Below are positions 6,951 through 17,157 of a stretch of DNA of 54,336 nt, one piece after another. How positions within the stretch are numbered: the stretch's first letter is position 1; every line of letters begins with the position of its first letter. Position numbers and translations under genes: made by a program. Under the pieces are notes generated by a model. That model was not told where the DNA came from. It did not search any database and saw nothing but the letters and a program-made list of their open reading frames with translations. The stretch is from CAYVDH01 sp964450355 (lineage in GTDB: Bacteria; Bacteroidota; Bacteroidia; NS11-12g; UBA955). Where the stretch lies: the NCBI GenBank assembly GCA_964450355.1, contig CAYVDH010000005.1, positions 1-54,336 of the forward strand, in the 5' to 3' direction.

Positions 6951-9167
6951 TTATTCAACAATGGTCATTTCTTTGATGATATGAGATGCTCCGCCTAATT
7001 TCTCAATCAACCACAACACATAACGAATGTCCACATTGATTGTTCTTTTAAGTTTTTCATCAAAATGAATGTTTCCACTCATTGCTTCCCAGTTGCCATC
7101 AAATGCTAAACCAATGATGTGACCATTGGCATCCATTACAGGACTTCCGCTGTTTCCTCCAGTAATATCATTATCAGTAAGAAATGCTACAGGCAATTTG
7201 CCATTTGCTAATTTATATCTTCCATAATCTTTGTTGTTATATAAATCAACCAATTTAGAAGGCAAATCAAATTCGTAATCTCCAGCTTTGTATTTTTCCA
7301 TTACGCCATCTAATGTGGTTATAAAATCAAAATGAATTGCGTCTTTAGGGTCGTAGGATTTTACTGTACCATAAGTTAATCTTTGGCTTGAATTGGCATC
7401 TGGATAAAACGTTCTATTTGGATACATTTCCATCAAACCTTTGATGTATTTTCTTCCTAATGCGTTTGATAACGATTGAAATTCAAGCACTTTAGGCATA
7501 AATTTAGTTGTATAGTTTGTTCTATGTGCTTTTATGTAGGCAAATGCTGGATCTTTTAACAATTTAGAATGACTTGGTTTTTCTAAAAATTTTAATATGC
7601 TTTCTTTCGATGCAAAAATGCTTTTATTGAATACCATTTCAGTATATTTAGCAAACACTTCATCGCTGTTGCCATTTTTAATTTTAGAAGCTATTTTAGT
7701 AAACAATTCAGGCCATTGATCGGATGGAATGTTTTTATAATACATTTTCAACATGCCAGCGTATATTTTTTTATCTGCAGCTTTAATTCTATCTGTGTAA
7801 TTGAAATCGTTCAAAGATGTTTTGATGTTTTCAATAGTTTTTTTAATGTTTTCATCTACAGCAGCTAATTCTTTTGCTTTGTCTTCTTTTGATTTGGTTT
7901 TATCTTCTGCTAGTTTTGCTTTTTTAGAGTATAAATCATCTAAGGCAAAACCCATCATTGCCATTTGTGAAATGGTAGGTGCCGAAATACATTCTCTCAT
8001 GTAAGTAGATTGCAGCGCAAACGGTTTATAATCCGTGTAAACTTTATCTATATCATACAACAATGTACTGTATTCTGGTTTGTTTTCAGCCCATTTAGCA
8101 AATGCTTTTTCTTCTGCTGTTTTTTTGCTGTACACTTTGTTTTGTTTCAATTGTTGGGTTTCACCATCAAAATATTTCCAATAGTTAGCAATTGAAGCAT
8201 AATCACTTGAAAGCAATAACCTCGTTGCTTCATCTTGCACCATTTGTTCTTTCCAATTTGCCAATCTGATTGCTCTTAAATTTACAATGTTAGGATTAAC
8301 TGTTTCAGTAGCTAAATCTACACCTTGAGAAAACTCGTATCTGTTTGTTCTACCAGGGAATCCTATGATCATAGCAAAATCACCTTCTTTAATTCCTTTG
8401 ATAGATACTGGTAAATAGTGCAAAGGTTTGTATGGTTGATTATCAGTACTGTAATCAGCTGGTTTATTTTCTTTGTTGGCATATACTCTGAACATACTGA
8501 AATCTCCGGTATGTCTTGGCCACATCCAATTGTCTGTTTCTCCACCAAATTTTCCAACATTTTGCGGAGGAGTACCTACAAGTCTGATGTCAGTAAATTT
8601 TTCCATGACAAATAAATAATAAGCATTCCCTTTGAACATTTCACGACAAGTAGCCTCATAATGAGTTCCTTCAGTTGCTTTTTTTGTTAATTCTTTATAA
8701 ATCTCTTGAATTTTAGCAGCTCTGTCTTTTTCTTCTACACCAGTTAATTTTGCAATGACATCGGAAGTAATGTCATCTACTCTTACCACTCTTGTTATTG
8801 ACATTGGTGCTTTGGGTTTTCTTTCTTCAGCTTTAGTTTTAGCCCAAAATCCGTTGTCTAAAATGTTATCTTGAGTAGTGCTTAACTCAGCTATTGCATC
8901 GTATCCGCAATGGTGGTTTGTTAAAATCAAACCCTCAGAAGAAATAATTTCACCGGTACATCCACCGTTGAACCAAATACAAGCATCTTTTAAACTTGAA
9001 TTATTAACACTGTAAAGTTGCTCAGGGGTAAGTTTCAACCCTTTGGCTTGCATGTCTTTATAGTTTAGTTTTTCGCATAGTGACAATAACCACATGCCTT
9101 CATCTGCTTTTGCTATTTGACTAAAAAATAGCAAGCAAAGACTTAAAATTGATAATGTTTTTTTCAT
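6951..9167 (-). CDS. S46-family dipeptidyl-peptidase (DPP7-like)
   Basis: The 738-residue exported serine exopeptidase, from the ATG at 9167 with a leader ending in IAKA, removes dipeptides from peptide N-termini in the periplasm. Chymotrypsin-fold triad residues are visible: LTNHHCG (His85/86), HTGDFSMFRVY (Asp) and TGGNSGSP (Ser). The residue 18 positions after the catalytic Ser is Gly (FDGNWEAMSG). In DPP7 this position is Gly and favours hydrophobic P1 residues, whereas DPP11 has Arg and cuts after Asp/Glu. DPP7-like specificity is therefore inferred. The length is normal for S46, and its own terminator follows. Confidence 0.93.
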   Translation of the reverse strand: MKKTLSILSLCLLFFSQIAKADEGMWLLSLCEKLNYKDMQAKGLKLTPEQLYSVNNSSLKDACIWFNGGCTGEIISSEGLILTNHHCGYDAIAELSTTQDNILDNGFWAKTKAEERKPKAPMSITRVVRVDDITSDVIAKLTGVEEKDRAAKIQEIYKELTKKATEGTHYEATCREMFKGNAYYLFVMEKFTDIRLVGTPPQNVGKFGGETDNWMWPRHTGDFSMFRVYANKENKPADYSTDNQPYKPLHYLPVSIKGIKEGDFAMIIGFPGRTNRYEFSQGVDLATETVNPNIVNLRAIRLANWKEQMVQDEATRLLLSSDYASIANYWKYFDGETQQLKQNKVYSKKTAEEKAFAKWAENKPEYSTLLYDIDKVYTDYKPFALQSTYMRECISAPTISQMAMMGFALDDLYSKKAKLAEDKTKSKEDKAKELAAVDENIKKTIENIKTSLNDFNYTDRIKAADKKIYAGMLKMYYKNIPSDQWPELFTKIASKIKNGNSDEVFAKYTEMVFNKSIFASKESILKFLEKPSHSKLLKDPAFAYIKAHRTNYTTKFMPKVLEFQSLSNALGRKYIKGLMEMYPNRTFYPDANSSQRLTYGTVKSYDPKDAIHFDFITTLDGVMEKYKAGDYEFDLPSKLVDLYNNKDYGRYKLANGKLPVAFLTDNDITGGNSGSPVMDANGHIIGLAFDGNWEAMSGNIHFDEKLKRTINVDIRYVLWLIEKLGGASHIIKEMTIVE

Positions 9168-9311
9168 AAAAATTATTGAGTTGCGAATTACTGCATAATT
9201 CATGTGAATATCAAGTAATATTATGTACTCTGTTTTTCAATTTCGATTAAATAATGATTTTAACATTAAAAAAGACAGAAAAAATATAGAAATGCATTTA
9301 ATTTGCTCACT

Positions 9312-9929
9312 ATGTTGATTTATCAGAAAATACCAATTTGGTTAAAATGGTTGTTTCCTAATTTGATTTGGGAAAAATCTGATAAAAATTCCGATAAAGT
9401 AGTGTATCTTACCTTTGATGATGGCCCCACACCAGAAATAACCAATTGGGTACTAGATGAATTAAACAAACACATGTATAAAGCTACTTTTTTTTGTGTA
9501 GGAGAAAATGCAGTTAAATACCCCGAAATCATTGATTTGATAAAATTAAACCAACATTCTATTGGCAACCATACCATGAATCACATTAAGGGTTGGAACT
9601 ATCCTACAGATAAATACATAGAAAACATTGAGGAATGCAATAAGGTAATTGAATCCAAATTATTCAGACCTCCTTATGGGAGAATCAGTAAAAAACAAAT
9701 CAAAGCACTTTCCTCAAATTATAACATCATCATGTGGAGCTTGCTTTCGTGCGACTTTATAAAAAATTTAAACACAAAAAAAGCATTAACAGGGTTAATA
9801 AAAAACACAAAAAATGGAAGCATCATTGTTTTTCACGATTCATTAAAATGCAATAAAAACTTAAGAATTATTTTACCTGAATACCTCAATTATTTATCCC
9901 AAAATGGTTATCATTGCCTAGCTTTATGA
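9312..9929 (+). CDS. Polysaccharide deacetylase (NodB domain)
   Basis: The 205-residue product starts at the ATG at 9312; TTG at 9303 is an alternative. The NodB carbohydrate-esterase 4 motifs are in order: YLTFDDGPTP (catalytic Asp and metal Asp), HTMNH (metal His pair) and RPPYGR. A short N-terminal segment YQKIPIWLKWLFP could be a membrane-associated hydrophobic stretch. Such enzymes remove N-acetyl groups from GlcNAc-type polymers using a divalent metal. It overlaps the downstream glycosyltransferase by ATGA, so the two probably act on one cell-surface polysaccharide. Confidence 0.92.
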   Translation: MLIYQKIPIWLKWLFPNLIWEKSDKNSDKVVYLTFDDGPTPEITNWVLDELNKHMYKATFFCVGENAVKYPEIIDLIKLNQHSIGNHTMNHIKGWNYPTDKYIENIEECNKVIESKLFRPPYGRISKKQIKALSSNYNIIMWSLLSCDFIKNLNTKKALTGLIKNTKNGSIIVFHDSLKCNKNLRIILPEYLNYLSQNGYHCLAL

Positions 9930-11041
9930 ATTTATTAACTGCAATTGTCTTTACATTAAGTTCTTTGTATCTTCTTTTGTTACTTTTTATATTTATTTTA
10001 CAAATAAAACTAATTAAAAACAAACAATTAAAATCTCAGATTGAGCTTCCTTTAGTTTCGATATTGGTAGCTGCTCGCAACGAAGAAAACAACATTTTGA
10101 ATTGCCTAAAGTCTTTAAATGAGTTAACATACCCAAAAAACAACATTGAAATATTAATAGGCAATGACGACAGTCAAGACAATACAGCAAAAATCATTAC
10201 TGAATATATACAAGATAAAAATCAGTTTAAATTATTTAACTTTAGTGCTCATAACACCTCAAAAACAAAAGGAAAAGCAAGAGTTTTGTCTTTATTAATA
10301 CAAAATGCCAAAAGTCAATATTATTTAATTACAGATGCTGACATCACTGTCAATCCAATGTGGGTAAATGAAATGATGCATGAGTTAATCCAAAATAATC
10401 ACGGGTTAGTTGCTGGTACTACCATGATTCAGTCAAATACCTATTTTGGACATTTACAAAGACTTGATTGGCTGTATTTTAAAGGTATTATTAAATTATT
10501 TTCAGAACTGCGTAACCCTTTGACAGCGGTAGGCAACAACATGTGCATTTCTAAAAAAGCATACGATGAAGTAGGTGGATACGAAAACATCCCTTTTAGT
10601 ATTACAGAGGATTATGCCTTATTCAAAGCCATAAGGGACAAAGGCTTTAGCACTTCCCAACTTTTCAATTCAGAATCAATTGTATATTCAGCTCCAGTAG
10701 ATAAATTTAAAACATTAATGAATCAGCGTAAACGTTGGCTTGTTGGTGGTTTAGATTTACCACTGAAGTACAAAGCATTGATTTTTTTATTTGGTTTTTG
10801 GTATTTTGCCATTCCATATTTAGCCATTACTCATCACTTTTTTGAATTGTTTTGTTTTATACTTTGTAAAACAAGCATACAACTGTTTCAGTTTTTATTT
10901 TTACATAAACAGCTAAATAAAAAAGTCAATAGTATTTTGGCACTATTGACTTATGATTTGTATTTATTAGTGATGATTCCGTTGTCTAGTCTTTATTTTT
11001 TCATTCCAACAAAAACCATTTGGAAAGGTCGAAAATACTAA
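9926..11041 (+). CDS. Membrane glycosyltransferase, family 2
   Basis: The 371-residue processive-type GT2 starts at the ATG at 9926, inside the ATGA overlap with the deacetylase gene. An N-terminal helix (AIVFTLSSLYLLLLLFIFIL) precedes the GT-A domain with SILVAARNEENNI, the ITDADI metal-binding motif, ITEDYAL and QRKRWLVGG (Q/RxxRW acceptor motif); two or three C-terminal membrane helices follow. It resembles poly-GlcNAc- and glucosylceramide-synthase-like enzymes. Its stop codon overlaps the fumC stop codon on the other strand, with no terminator between them. Confidence 0.9.
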   Translation: MNLLTAIVFTLSSLYLLLLLFIFILQIKLIKNKQLKSQIELPLVSILVAARNEENNILNCLKSLNELTYPKNNIEILIGNDDSQDNTAKIITEYIQDKNQFKLFNFSAHNTSKTKGKARVLSLLIQNAKSQYYLITDADITVNPMWVNEMMHELIQNNHGLVAGTTMIQSNTYFGHLQRLDWLYFKGIIKLFSELRNPLTAVGNNMCISKKAYDEVGGYENIPFSITEDYALFKAIRDKGFSTSQLFNSESIVYSAPVDKFKTLMNQRKRWLVGGLDLPLKYKALIFLFGFWYFAIPYLAITHHFFELFCFILCKTSIQLFQFLFLHKQLNKKVNSILALLTYDLYLLVMIPLSSLYFFIPTKTIWKGRKY

Positions 11042-12468
11042 ACAGGATTGCTATCGTCTGGATTACCTATCATGGTTTCTGGTTTTACCCATTCATCAAA
11101 TTCCTCGTTGGTTAAAAACCCTAATTCAATAGCAGCTTGTCTTAATGTCAAGTTTTCTTTATGAGCTTTTTTGGCAATTTTAGCAGCTTTTTCGTACCCT
11201 ATTTTAGTATTTAAAGCCGTTACTAGCATCAATGAATTTTCCAATTTATTTTTTATTTCTGGCAAATTAGGTTCAATGCCTTGTGCACAATTAACATCGA
11301 AGCTCAAGCAAGCTTCTCCTAACAGTCTTGCACTCATTAAAACATTGCTAGCAATAAGAGGTTTAAACACATTCAATTCAAAATGCCCATTGCTACCTCC
11401 AATGGTGACAGCTACATCATTGCCCATAACTTGAGCACATACCATGGTAAGAGCTTCACATTGAGTAGGATTGACTTTGCCAGGCATGATGCTACTTCCA
11501 GGTTCATTGTCTGGAATTAATATTTCACCAATTCCACTGCGAGGACCACTACTTAACATCCTGATATCATTTCCTATTTTCATCAAGCTAACAGCTACAC
11601 GTTTAAGCATGGCATGTATTTCTACCATGGCATCGTGCGCAGCTAGAGCTTCAAATTTATTTTTAGCAGTTATAAATGGTAATTCTGTAATTTCAGAAAT
11701 GTTTTTAGCTACAAGTTCAGAGTATCCTTTAGGAGTATTAATACCAGTACCAACAGCAGTTCCGCCTAAAGCCAATTCAGAAACAGGAACAAGTGAACGA
11801 TTGATGGCATCAATTCCATTTTTTAATTGTTGAACATATCCACTAAATTCTTGACCAAGTGTTAATGGTGTTGCATCCATGAAATGGGTTCTACCAATTT
11901 TAATGATGTTTTTAAACTCACGGGCTTTGTGTTTGAGTGTTGTTTTTAAAGCTTGAATGCCAGGAATAGTGTAATCAATCACTTGTTTATAAGCCGCAAT
12001 ACTCATCGCAGTGGGGAATGTATCATTACTGCTTTGCGATTTATTGACATCATCATTAGGATGAAGTATTTTGTTTTCATCGGTTAATTTACCTCCATTA
12101 ATCACATGAGCTCTATTGGCTATTACTTCATTGACATTCATGTTGCTTTGGGTTCCACTACCTGTTTGCCAAATAACCAATGGGAACTGGTCATCTAATT
12201 TTCCAGCCATTATTTCGTCACAAACCTTCGAAATAAGTTCACATTTATCTAACGACAATACCCCTAATTGGTGATTGGTAATGGCTGCTGCTTTTTTTAA
12301 AACACCAAAAGCTTTGATGATTTCTATTGGCATTTTTTGGGTTGGTCCTCCAATTTTAAAATTTTGCAAAGATCTTTGTGTTTGAGCCCCCCAATACACA
12401 TGAATAGGGACTTTTACTTCACCCATTGTATCGTGTTCAATTCTGAATTCAGTGGTATTTGTTGTCAT
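11038..12468 (-). CDS. fumC: Fumarate hydratase class II
   Basis: Iron-independent fumarase that interconverts fumarate and malate in the TCA cycle. It has 476 residues from the ATG at 12468 (an upstream ATG at 12507 adds 13 residues that do not look native). Diagnostic segments are SGTQSNMNVNEVIANRA, GRTHFMDATPLTLGQEFSGY, and the superfamily signature GSSIMPGKVNPTQCEA with the catalytic Ser in its flexible loop. It is a single gene, convergent with the glycosyltransferase gene. Confidence 0.97.
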   Translation of the reverse strand: MTTNTTEFRIEHDTMGEVKVPIHVYWGAQTQRSLQNFKIGGPTQKMPIEIIKAFGVLKKAAAITNHQLGVLSLDKCELISKVCDEIMAGKLDDQFPLVIWQTGSGTQSNMNVNEVIANRAHVINGGKLTDENKILHPNDDVNKSQSSNDTFPTAMSIAAYKQVIDYTIPGIQALKTTLKHKAREFKNIIKIGRTHFMDATPLTLGQEFSGYVQQLKNGIDAINRSLVPVSELALGGTAVGTGINTPKGYSELVAKNISEITELPFITAKNKFEALAAHDAMVEIHAMLKRVAVSLMKIGNDIRMLSSGPRSGIGEILIPDNEPGSSIMPGKVNPTQCEALTMVCAQVMGNDVAVTIGGSNGHFELNVFKPLIASNVLMSARLLGEACLSFDVNCAQGIEPNLPEIKNKLENSLMLVTALNTKIGYEKAAKIAKKAHKENLTLRQAAIELGFLTNEEFDEWVKPETMIGNPDDSNPV

Positions 12469-12559
12469 TTTTAAGAGATTATTAAAGTTTGGCGAAATTA
12501 GTATCAATTCATAGAATAGTCAAATTAGTGATGAATTAAATTGTCATATTTTTTTGTAT

Positions 12560-12595
12560 AAAAAAAGCCCCAACTTTAGGTTGAGGCTTTTTTAT
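12560..12595 (-). terminator. Terminator of the TSP3-OmpA gene
   Basis: A hairpin GCCcCAAC/GGTTGaGGC lies at 12567-12587. On the minus strand it is followed by seven T residues and it lies 30 bases past the OmpA-like gene's stop codon. A T-rich stretch on the other side could make it bidirectional. Confidence 0.85.
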
Positions 12596-12616
12596 TTTTT
12601 TGAAGTTTAAAATATC

Positions 12617-14128
12617 TTATTGAATTTTCATTTCAATGGTGTTAGCATTTTCAGTTCCACCGCTGTAGTTCGTAATGATTCTATCGCGAGAGATACCGTA
12701 TTTTTCATTCAAATACTTGATGATTTCATCCATGCATTTAGTGTTACCTGTAGCATTGTATTTAGAACTTTTTCCAGCAGGACCATTGATGATTAATTTT
12801 TTATCTGGGCATGATCTTAATTTGTCAACAACATTGAATAAAATCATTTTAGTTTCGTTGGTTAAACAACTGCTAGAAATTTTAACTGCTGGGAACATCA
12901 CGTTATCACAGTTGCAGCATGATTTAACTTCAATACCGTTTCTGTCAACCAATGCACCTGGAGCTGAGTTGATTTCTCTATCTCTGCAATCTGCAACACC
13001 GTCACCATCTGTATCAATTGCAACACCATTAGCGTCTACTGTACAATCGAATTCAGTGATTTCTTTATCTTTACAATCAGGAATACCATCTCTGTCTGTA
13101 TCAACAGCCATACCATTACCATAAACCATACAGCTATCTGGTGTGTTGTTTTCTTGATCGAAACAGTTAGAAACGTGATCGTTGTCATCGTCTTTACCTA
13201 AACAATCTGTTTTCTTTTTAACATCAGCCATTTGGTCGTAGATAGATTCTACTGGGCTTAACCAATCATAGTGTTGAGGGTTTTTAGCACCAAATTTCCA
13301 ACCGAAAGTAGCTCTGATGAAGGAATAAGAATCCCACCATCTGTTTTGCCAAATTGCAGTGTTATATACATCAATATCATCGCTTCTCAACCAAGTGTGA
13401 CGGTATTCAACACCTAAATCGAACATTCTGCTCAAATAGTGTTTGAAACCGATACCCATAGGTACGATAGCATGTCTTCCTTCGTATCTTTCTTGTACTC
13501 TTTGACCTAAGTTTGGATTTGGAGCTCCAGCACCAAAATAAGAAGTTAAGTAATAATCACCTAAAAACAATCTTTGATCAATAAAGTATGCTTTAGATCT
13601 AAAACTTGAAACCCCCATACCTGCAAATAAGTACATTTGTGTTTTTCTTAATGGACGTAAGAATGAAATGTTACCCAATGTAAAATGCATTTGTAAATTC
13701 CAATCTTGCACTCTGCTACGGAAACGGAAATTATCTTTAAATAAAGTTGGGTTTTGATAATCTCTTTGACCTCTTAACATTGCATAGTTGTACTCACCTC
13801 TTAATGCAAAAGTTTGAGAAATTGACCATTTAACATATGGTCCGAAATCGAAACCAAGTTGTTTTTTGTCAGCATCTCCATGGAATAATGATGTTCCAGC
13901 TAATACACCTACAGTGAATTTTTTTGCTCTTCTGTCTTGAAAATATGCATTTTGCAAGTATTGACCAGAGTCAGCTTTTTTGTTTTTCACACCCTCTACC
14001 CATTGAATATTAGCAGTGTTGTGATTTTTCCAAATACTCGCAGAATCTTTTCTTTTCTCTTGAGCATTAGACCCAATAGCAAAACTGAAGAGAGCTATGG
14101 TCAAAAATGTTAGTTTGATTGTTTTCAT
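12617..14128 (-). CDS. Outer-membrane beta-barrel protein with TSP3 repeats and degenerate OmpA tail
   Basis: The 503-residue product starts at the ATG at 14128, which gives the leader MKTIKLTFLTIALFSFAIGSNA. Residues about 50-290 are a beta-barrel (aromatic-rich strands, e.g. FGAGAPNPNLGQRV loop, HYLSRMFDLGVEYRHTW). Residues about 310-395 hold thrombospondin type-3 calcium repeats (KDDDNDHVSNCFD, DTDRDGIPDCKDK, DTDGDGVADCRDR). The last 100 residues align to an OmpA domain, but the usual GHTD motif reads GPAG and the Arg of LSxxRA is absent. This is probably an abundant outer-membrane protein; it has a good promoter and a strong terminator. Confidence 0.85.
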   Translation of the reverse strand: MKTIKLTFLTIALFSFAIGSNAQEKRKDSASIWKNHNTANIQWVEGVKNKKADSGQYLQNAYFQDRRAKKFTVGVLAGTSLFHGDADKKQLGFDFGPYVKWSISQTFALRGEYNYAMLRGQRDYQNPTLFKDNFRFRSRVQDWNLQMHFTLGNISFLRPLRKTQMYLFAGMGVSSFRSKAYFIDQRLFLGDYYLTSYFGAGAPNPNLGQRVQERYEGRHAIVPMGIGFKHYLSRMFDLGVEYRHTWLRSDDIDVYNTAIWQNRWWDSYSFIRATFGWKFGAKNPQHYDWLSPVESIYDQMADVKKKTDCLGKDDDNDHVSNCFDQENNTPDSCMVYGNGMAVDTDRDGIPDCKDKEITEFDCTVDANGVAIDTDGDGVADCRDREINSAPGALVDRNGIEVKSCCNCDNVMFPAVKISSSCLTNETKMILFNVVDKLRSCPDKKLIINGPAGKSSKYNATGNTKCMDEIIKYLNEKYGISRDRIITNYSGGTENANTIEMKIQ

Positions 14129-14156
14129 TCTATGTTTATTAAACTTCTTTATTGCG

Positions 14157-14187
14157 CAAAAATAAGGCTTGATATTCCAATAAACAA
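14157..14187 (-). promoter_or_regulatory. Promoter of the TSP3-OmpA gene
   Basis: On the minus strand TTG (14185-14187) is followed after 20 bases by TATTTTTG (14157-14164), matching the Bacteroidota -33/-7 consensus. The -7 box is about 28 bases upstream of the start codon at 14128. Confidence 0.65.
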
Positions 14188-14264
14188 AACAATTCACAAA
14201 AAAATAATATTAAATTGTTTAGAAAATATATTATCTATTTGTAAATTAGATGTTTAAATAGTAA

Positions 14265-15836
14265 TTAAAATGCCAAAATTTCTGAGTCCTGAATTGAAAA
14301 ATCTACTTTTTTAGACACTAAATTAAATTTTTGATTTTCTGTCAAATAAAATTCAAGTACACTTTTTTGCCTTTCCTGAATGTTGTTTTTTTCAAAACCT
14401 TTGGATTTTAATTTTTTGATTTGATTCATTTTTTCTTGATGTTTTACTTTGTTTTTTTCCTTCATTTCAACATCAATTTTTTTGAGTTGTGAATTCATCT
14501 TTTTAAATTGTTCTAAAAATTCATTGGCGTAATTTTTATCCATTTGATGCAACTCATTTATCAATTCTTTTTGAATCAATTTAAAATCCTTAAAAGTTTT
14601 ATTCTCTTTTTCATCAATCAATGCTAAAATTTCATCATCCGTTTCAGACAATAAAAAATCAACCACATTTATTTGATTTTTTTGCAAGTATTCTTCTATT
14701 TTTTTATTTGTTATCCAAATGCTTTTTCTTAACTTGAGATGGCAAGGTATTATGTTGTTAACTGCAAAAACTTCAGATAATTGTAACCAATAATTGATTT
14801 CTGCATTCCCTCCAATGTAAACCACATTGGGTAAAATAAACTCCTGATAAACAGGTCGCATTACGGCATTTGGGCTGTAGTTTTCTGTATTTTCAACAAC
14901 ATCATTAATCAATTCGTCTTTGCTTAATTTTAATCCATTAATTTCATACACTTCATTTATCTTATTAATGGAATGTCTTTCATTACCTTTAATACTAAAA
15001 AAATTGATGCTTTTAGATTTCAATTGTAATTTATATCCTTTTAATGCTAATTTATTTGATTGCTCAATGAATTTTTCATGATTCACTTCATGAACAACAT
15101 CATTAAATACTACTTGTTTAAAACTAGCTTTTAATTCTTTATCATCAGGATTTAGGCAAAGTAAACCATACTCTGAATATAAAAAATTAACCAATTTAAA
15201 TGTTGCTTCTGAAAGGGTATCACTTTGTTCATAAAAAAGAGCTAGTTGCTTAAATAAATTTAGAGAATCAACATCGTTTTCTAACTTCAACTTTATTTCA
15301 TTAATAGTGGGTTGAAAATCGTTTAACTGAAACCTACCAACTGGACCCTTTTGTACGGAATTCCAATAATAATTCTGACCAAATAATTGAGTGTTTTTTA
15401 TTTCATCAAAATCATGATCTTCTGAAGCCATCCAAAATACAGGCACAAAATTAAGTGCTGGGTATTGTTCATTGAGTACTTGTGATTGACTTAAACACTG
15501 TAAAATTTTATAGTGAACCAGCATTGGACCAAGAAAGGGATGAATTTGTTGACCAGTGCAAACAGTATAGGTATTACTTAATGATAATTTCTCTATATTT
15601 TCTTTTACATTTTTGTAATTTTCAAGATTAATTTTTGAATTTTGATATTGTTTTTTTAAAGTGTTTACAAGCAATTTTCTTTTTTCAACATCAAAATCAG
15701 ACTTGCCTTTAATGGCATTGTTCAAATCATAAAACGGATGTTTTTCTGAATACAATTCAAGCAACTCAGAATTTTGATTAGCGAAAGCTAACGTAGTGTT
15801 GTTTAATAATTTAGTATCTTCAATTTTAATTCGCAT
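14265..15836 (-). CDS. bshC: Putative cysteine ligase BshC of bacillithiol synthesis
   Basis: BshC joins cysteine to glucosaminyl-malate in the last step of bacillithiol synthesis. The 523-residue protein has the normal length and family landmarks: CTGQQIHPFLGPMLVHYKI near residue 98, VFWMASEDHDFDEI, YIGGNAEINYWLQL, and a long C-terminal coiled coil (residues about 400-490). It overlaps the rimO stop by 11 bases and is the last gene of ftsY-rimO-bshC. Low-molecular-weight thiol chemistry of the bacillithiol type is therefore likely in this organism. Confidence 0.93.
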   Translation of the reverse strand: MRIKIEDTKLLNNTTLAFANQNSELLELYSEKHPFYDLNNAIKGKSDFDVEKRKLLVNTLKKQYQNSKINLENYKNVKENIEKLSLSNTYTVCTGQQIHPFLGPMLVHYKILQCLSQSQVLNEQYPALNFVPVFWMASEDHDFDEIKNTQLFGQNYYWNSVQKGPVGRFQLNDFQPTINEIKLKLENDVDSLNLFKQLALFYEQSDTLSEATFKLVNFLYSEYGLLCLNPDDKELKASFKQVVFNDVVHEVNHEKFIEQSNKLALKGYKLQLKSKSINFFSIKGNERHSINKINEVYEINGLKLSKDELINDVVENTENYSPNAVMRPVYQEFILPNVVYIGGNAEINYWLQLSEVFAVNNIIPCHLKLRKSIWITNKKIEEYLQKNQINVVDFLLSETDDEILALIDEKENKTFKDFKLIQKELINELHQMDKNYANEFLEQFKKMNSQLKKIDVEMKEKNKVKHQEKMNQIKKLKSKGFEKNNIQERQKSVLEFYLTENQKFNLVSKKVDFSIQDSEILAF

Positions 15837-17157
15837 GAATTGATTTTGCTTGGATGGTACCTATCAAATCAAAGGATTCAGCTTTTTCAATTAAAACCGG
15901 TGCAAAATCACCAATTCTTACAAAATTGGTTTTGGCATTTACCAACACTTCATTATCTACTTCGGGTGAATCGTATTCAGTTCTTCCTATAAAAAACTCA
16001 CCTTCTTTTCTGTCAAATAATACTGGCAATACTTTGCCTATTTTACTTTGATTTTTCTTGAATGAAATTTCTTCTTGAATTTGCATGATGTACTCAGCCC
16101 TTCTTTGTTTTTCAGAATCAGGAATGTCATCATTTAAACTGTATGCATGTGTATTTTCTTCGTGCGAATAAGTGAATACACCTAGTCTATCAAATTCATA
16201 TTCTTTGATGAATTGAACTAACTCCATAAAATCTTGTTCCGTTTCACCAGGGTGCCCCACCAAAAGTGTTGTTCTCAAAGAAATATTTGGAACTTTAGCT
16301 TTTATTTTTTCTATTAATTCTATCGTTCTTCTTTTAGTTATTCCTCTTCTCATGGCTTTAAGAACATTGTCTGTTGCATGTTGAATAGGCATATCTAAGT
16401 AGTTGCATATATTTTTCCTTTCAGCCATTGTTGGCAAAATGTCCTCCGGAAATTGGGAAGGGTAAGCATAATGCAATCGAATCCAGCTTAAATCATCTAC
16501 ATCTGATAAAGCCAGCAACAAATCATTTAATTTTCTTTCGCCATATAAATCAATACCGTAGTATGTACTATCTTGAGCTATTAATATGATTTCTTTGGTT
16601 CCATTTTTAACTAAATTTTTTGTTTCAACAACTAATTGTTCTATGGATTTACTCACATGTTTACCTCTCATCAAAGGGATTGCACAGAATGAGCATGGGC
16701 GATTACAACCTTCACTGATTTTTAAATAAGCGTAATGTTTAGGAGTAGTAAGAATTCTTTCCCCTATTAATTCATGCTTATAATCTGCACCTAAAGTTCT
16801 GAGCAATTGTGGAAGCTCTAATGTTCCAAAAAAAGCATCTACTTGGGGAATTTCTTGTTCTAAATCATCTTTATATCGGTGAGAAAGACATCCAGTAACA
16901 TACAATTTATCTATTTTGCCTTTGGTTTTTTCATCTGCATAATGAAGTATAGTTTCAATGCTTTCTTGTTTGGCATTGTCTATGAATCCACAAGTGTTAA
17001 CTACGATGATGTTTGCTTCTTTTTTTTTCGATTCGTGAGTTGCTTCCATTCCATTTCCTTTGAGTTGGCTGAGAAGCACCTCGCTATCCACTATATTTTT
17101 ACTGCAACCTAAGGTTACAATGTTGATTTTATTTTGTTCTAAAGTTTTTGTTTTCAT
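15826..17157 (-). CDS. rimO: Ribosomal protein S12 methylthiotransferase RimO
   Basis: Radical-SAM enzyme that methylthiolates Asp89 of ribosomal protein S12. It has 443 residues, the usual length. The N-terminal UPF0004 domain (TLGCSKNIVDSEVL, VVNTCGFIDNAK, VTGCLSHRY) supplies three cysteines for one Fe-S cluster. The radical-SAM motif EGCNRPCSFCAIP supplies the CxxxCxxC cluster, and the TRAM domain lies at the C-terminus. Its start codon overlaps the ftsY stop by four bases; this pairing with ftsY is common in Bacteroidota. Confidence 0.96.
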   Translation of the reverse strand: MKTKTLEQNKINIVTLGCSKNIVDSEVLLSQLKGNGMEATHESKKKEANIIVVNTCGFIDNAKQESIETILHYADEKTKGKIDKLYVTGCLSHRYKDDLEQEIPQVDAFFGTLELPQLLRTLGADYKHELIGERILTTPKHYAYLKISEGCNRPCSFCAIPLMRGKHVSKSIEQLVVETKNLVKNGTKEIILIAQDSTYYGIDLYGERKLNDLLLALSDVDDLSWIRLHYAYPSQFPEDILPTMAERKNICNYLDMPIQHATDNVLKAMRRGITKRRTIELIEKIKAKVPNISLRTTLLVGHPGETEQDFMELVQFIKEYEFDRLGVFTYSHEENTHAYSLNDDIPDSEKQRRAEYIMQIQEEISFKKNQSKIGKVLPVLFDRKEGEFFIGRTEYDSPEVDNEVLVNAKTNFVRIGDFAPVLIEKAESFDLIGTIQAKSIHAN

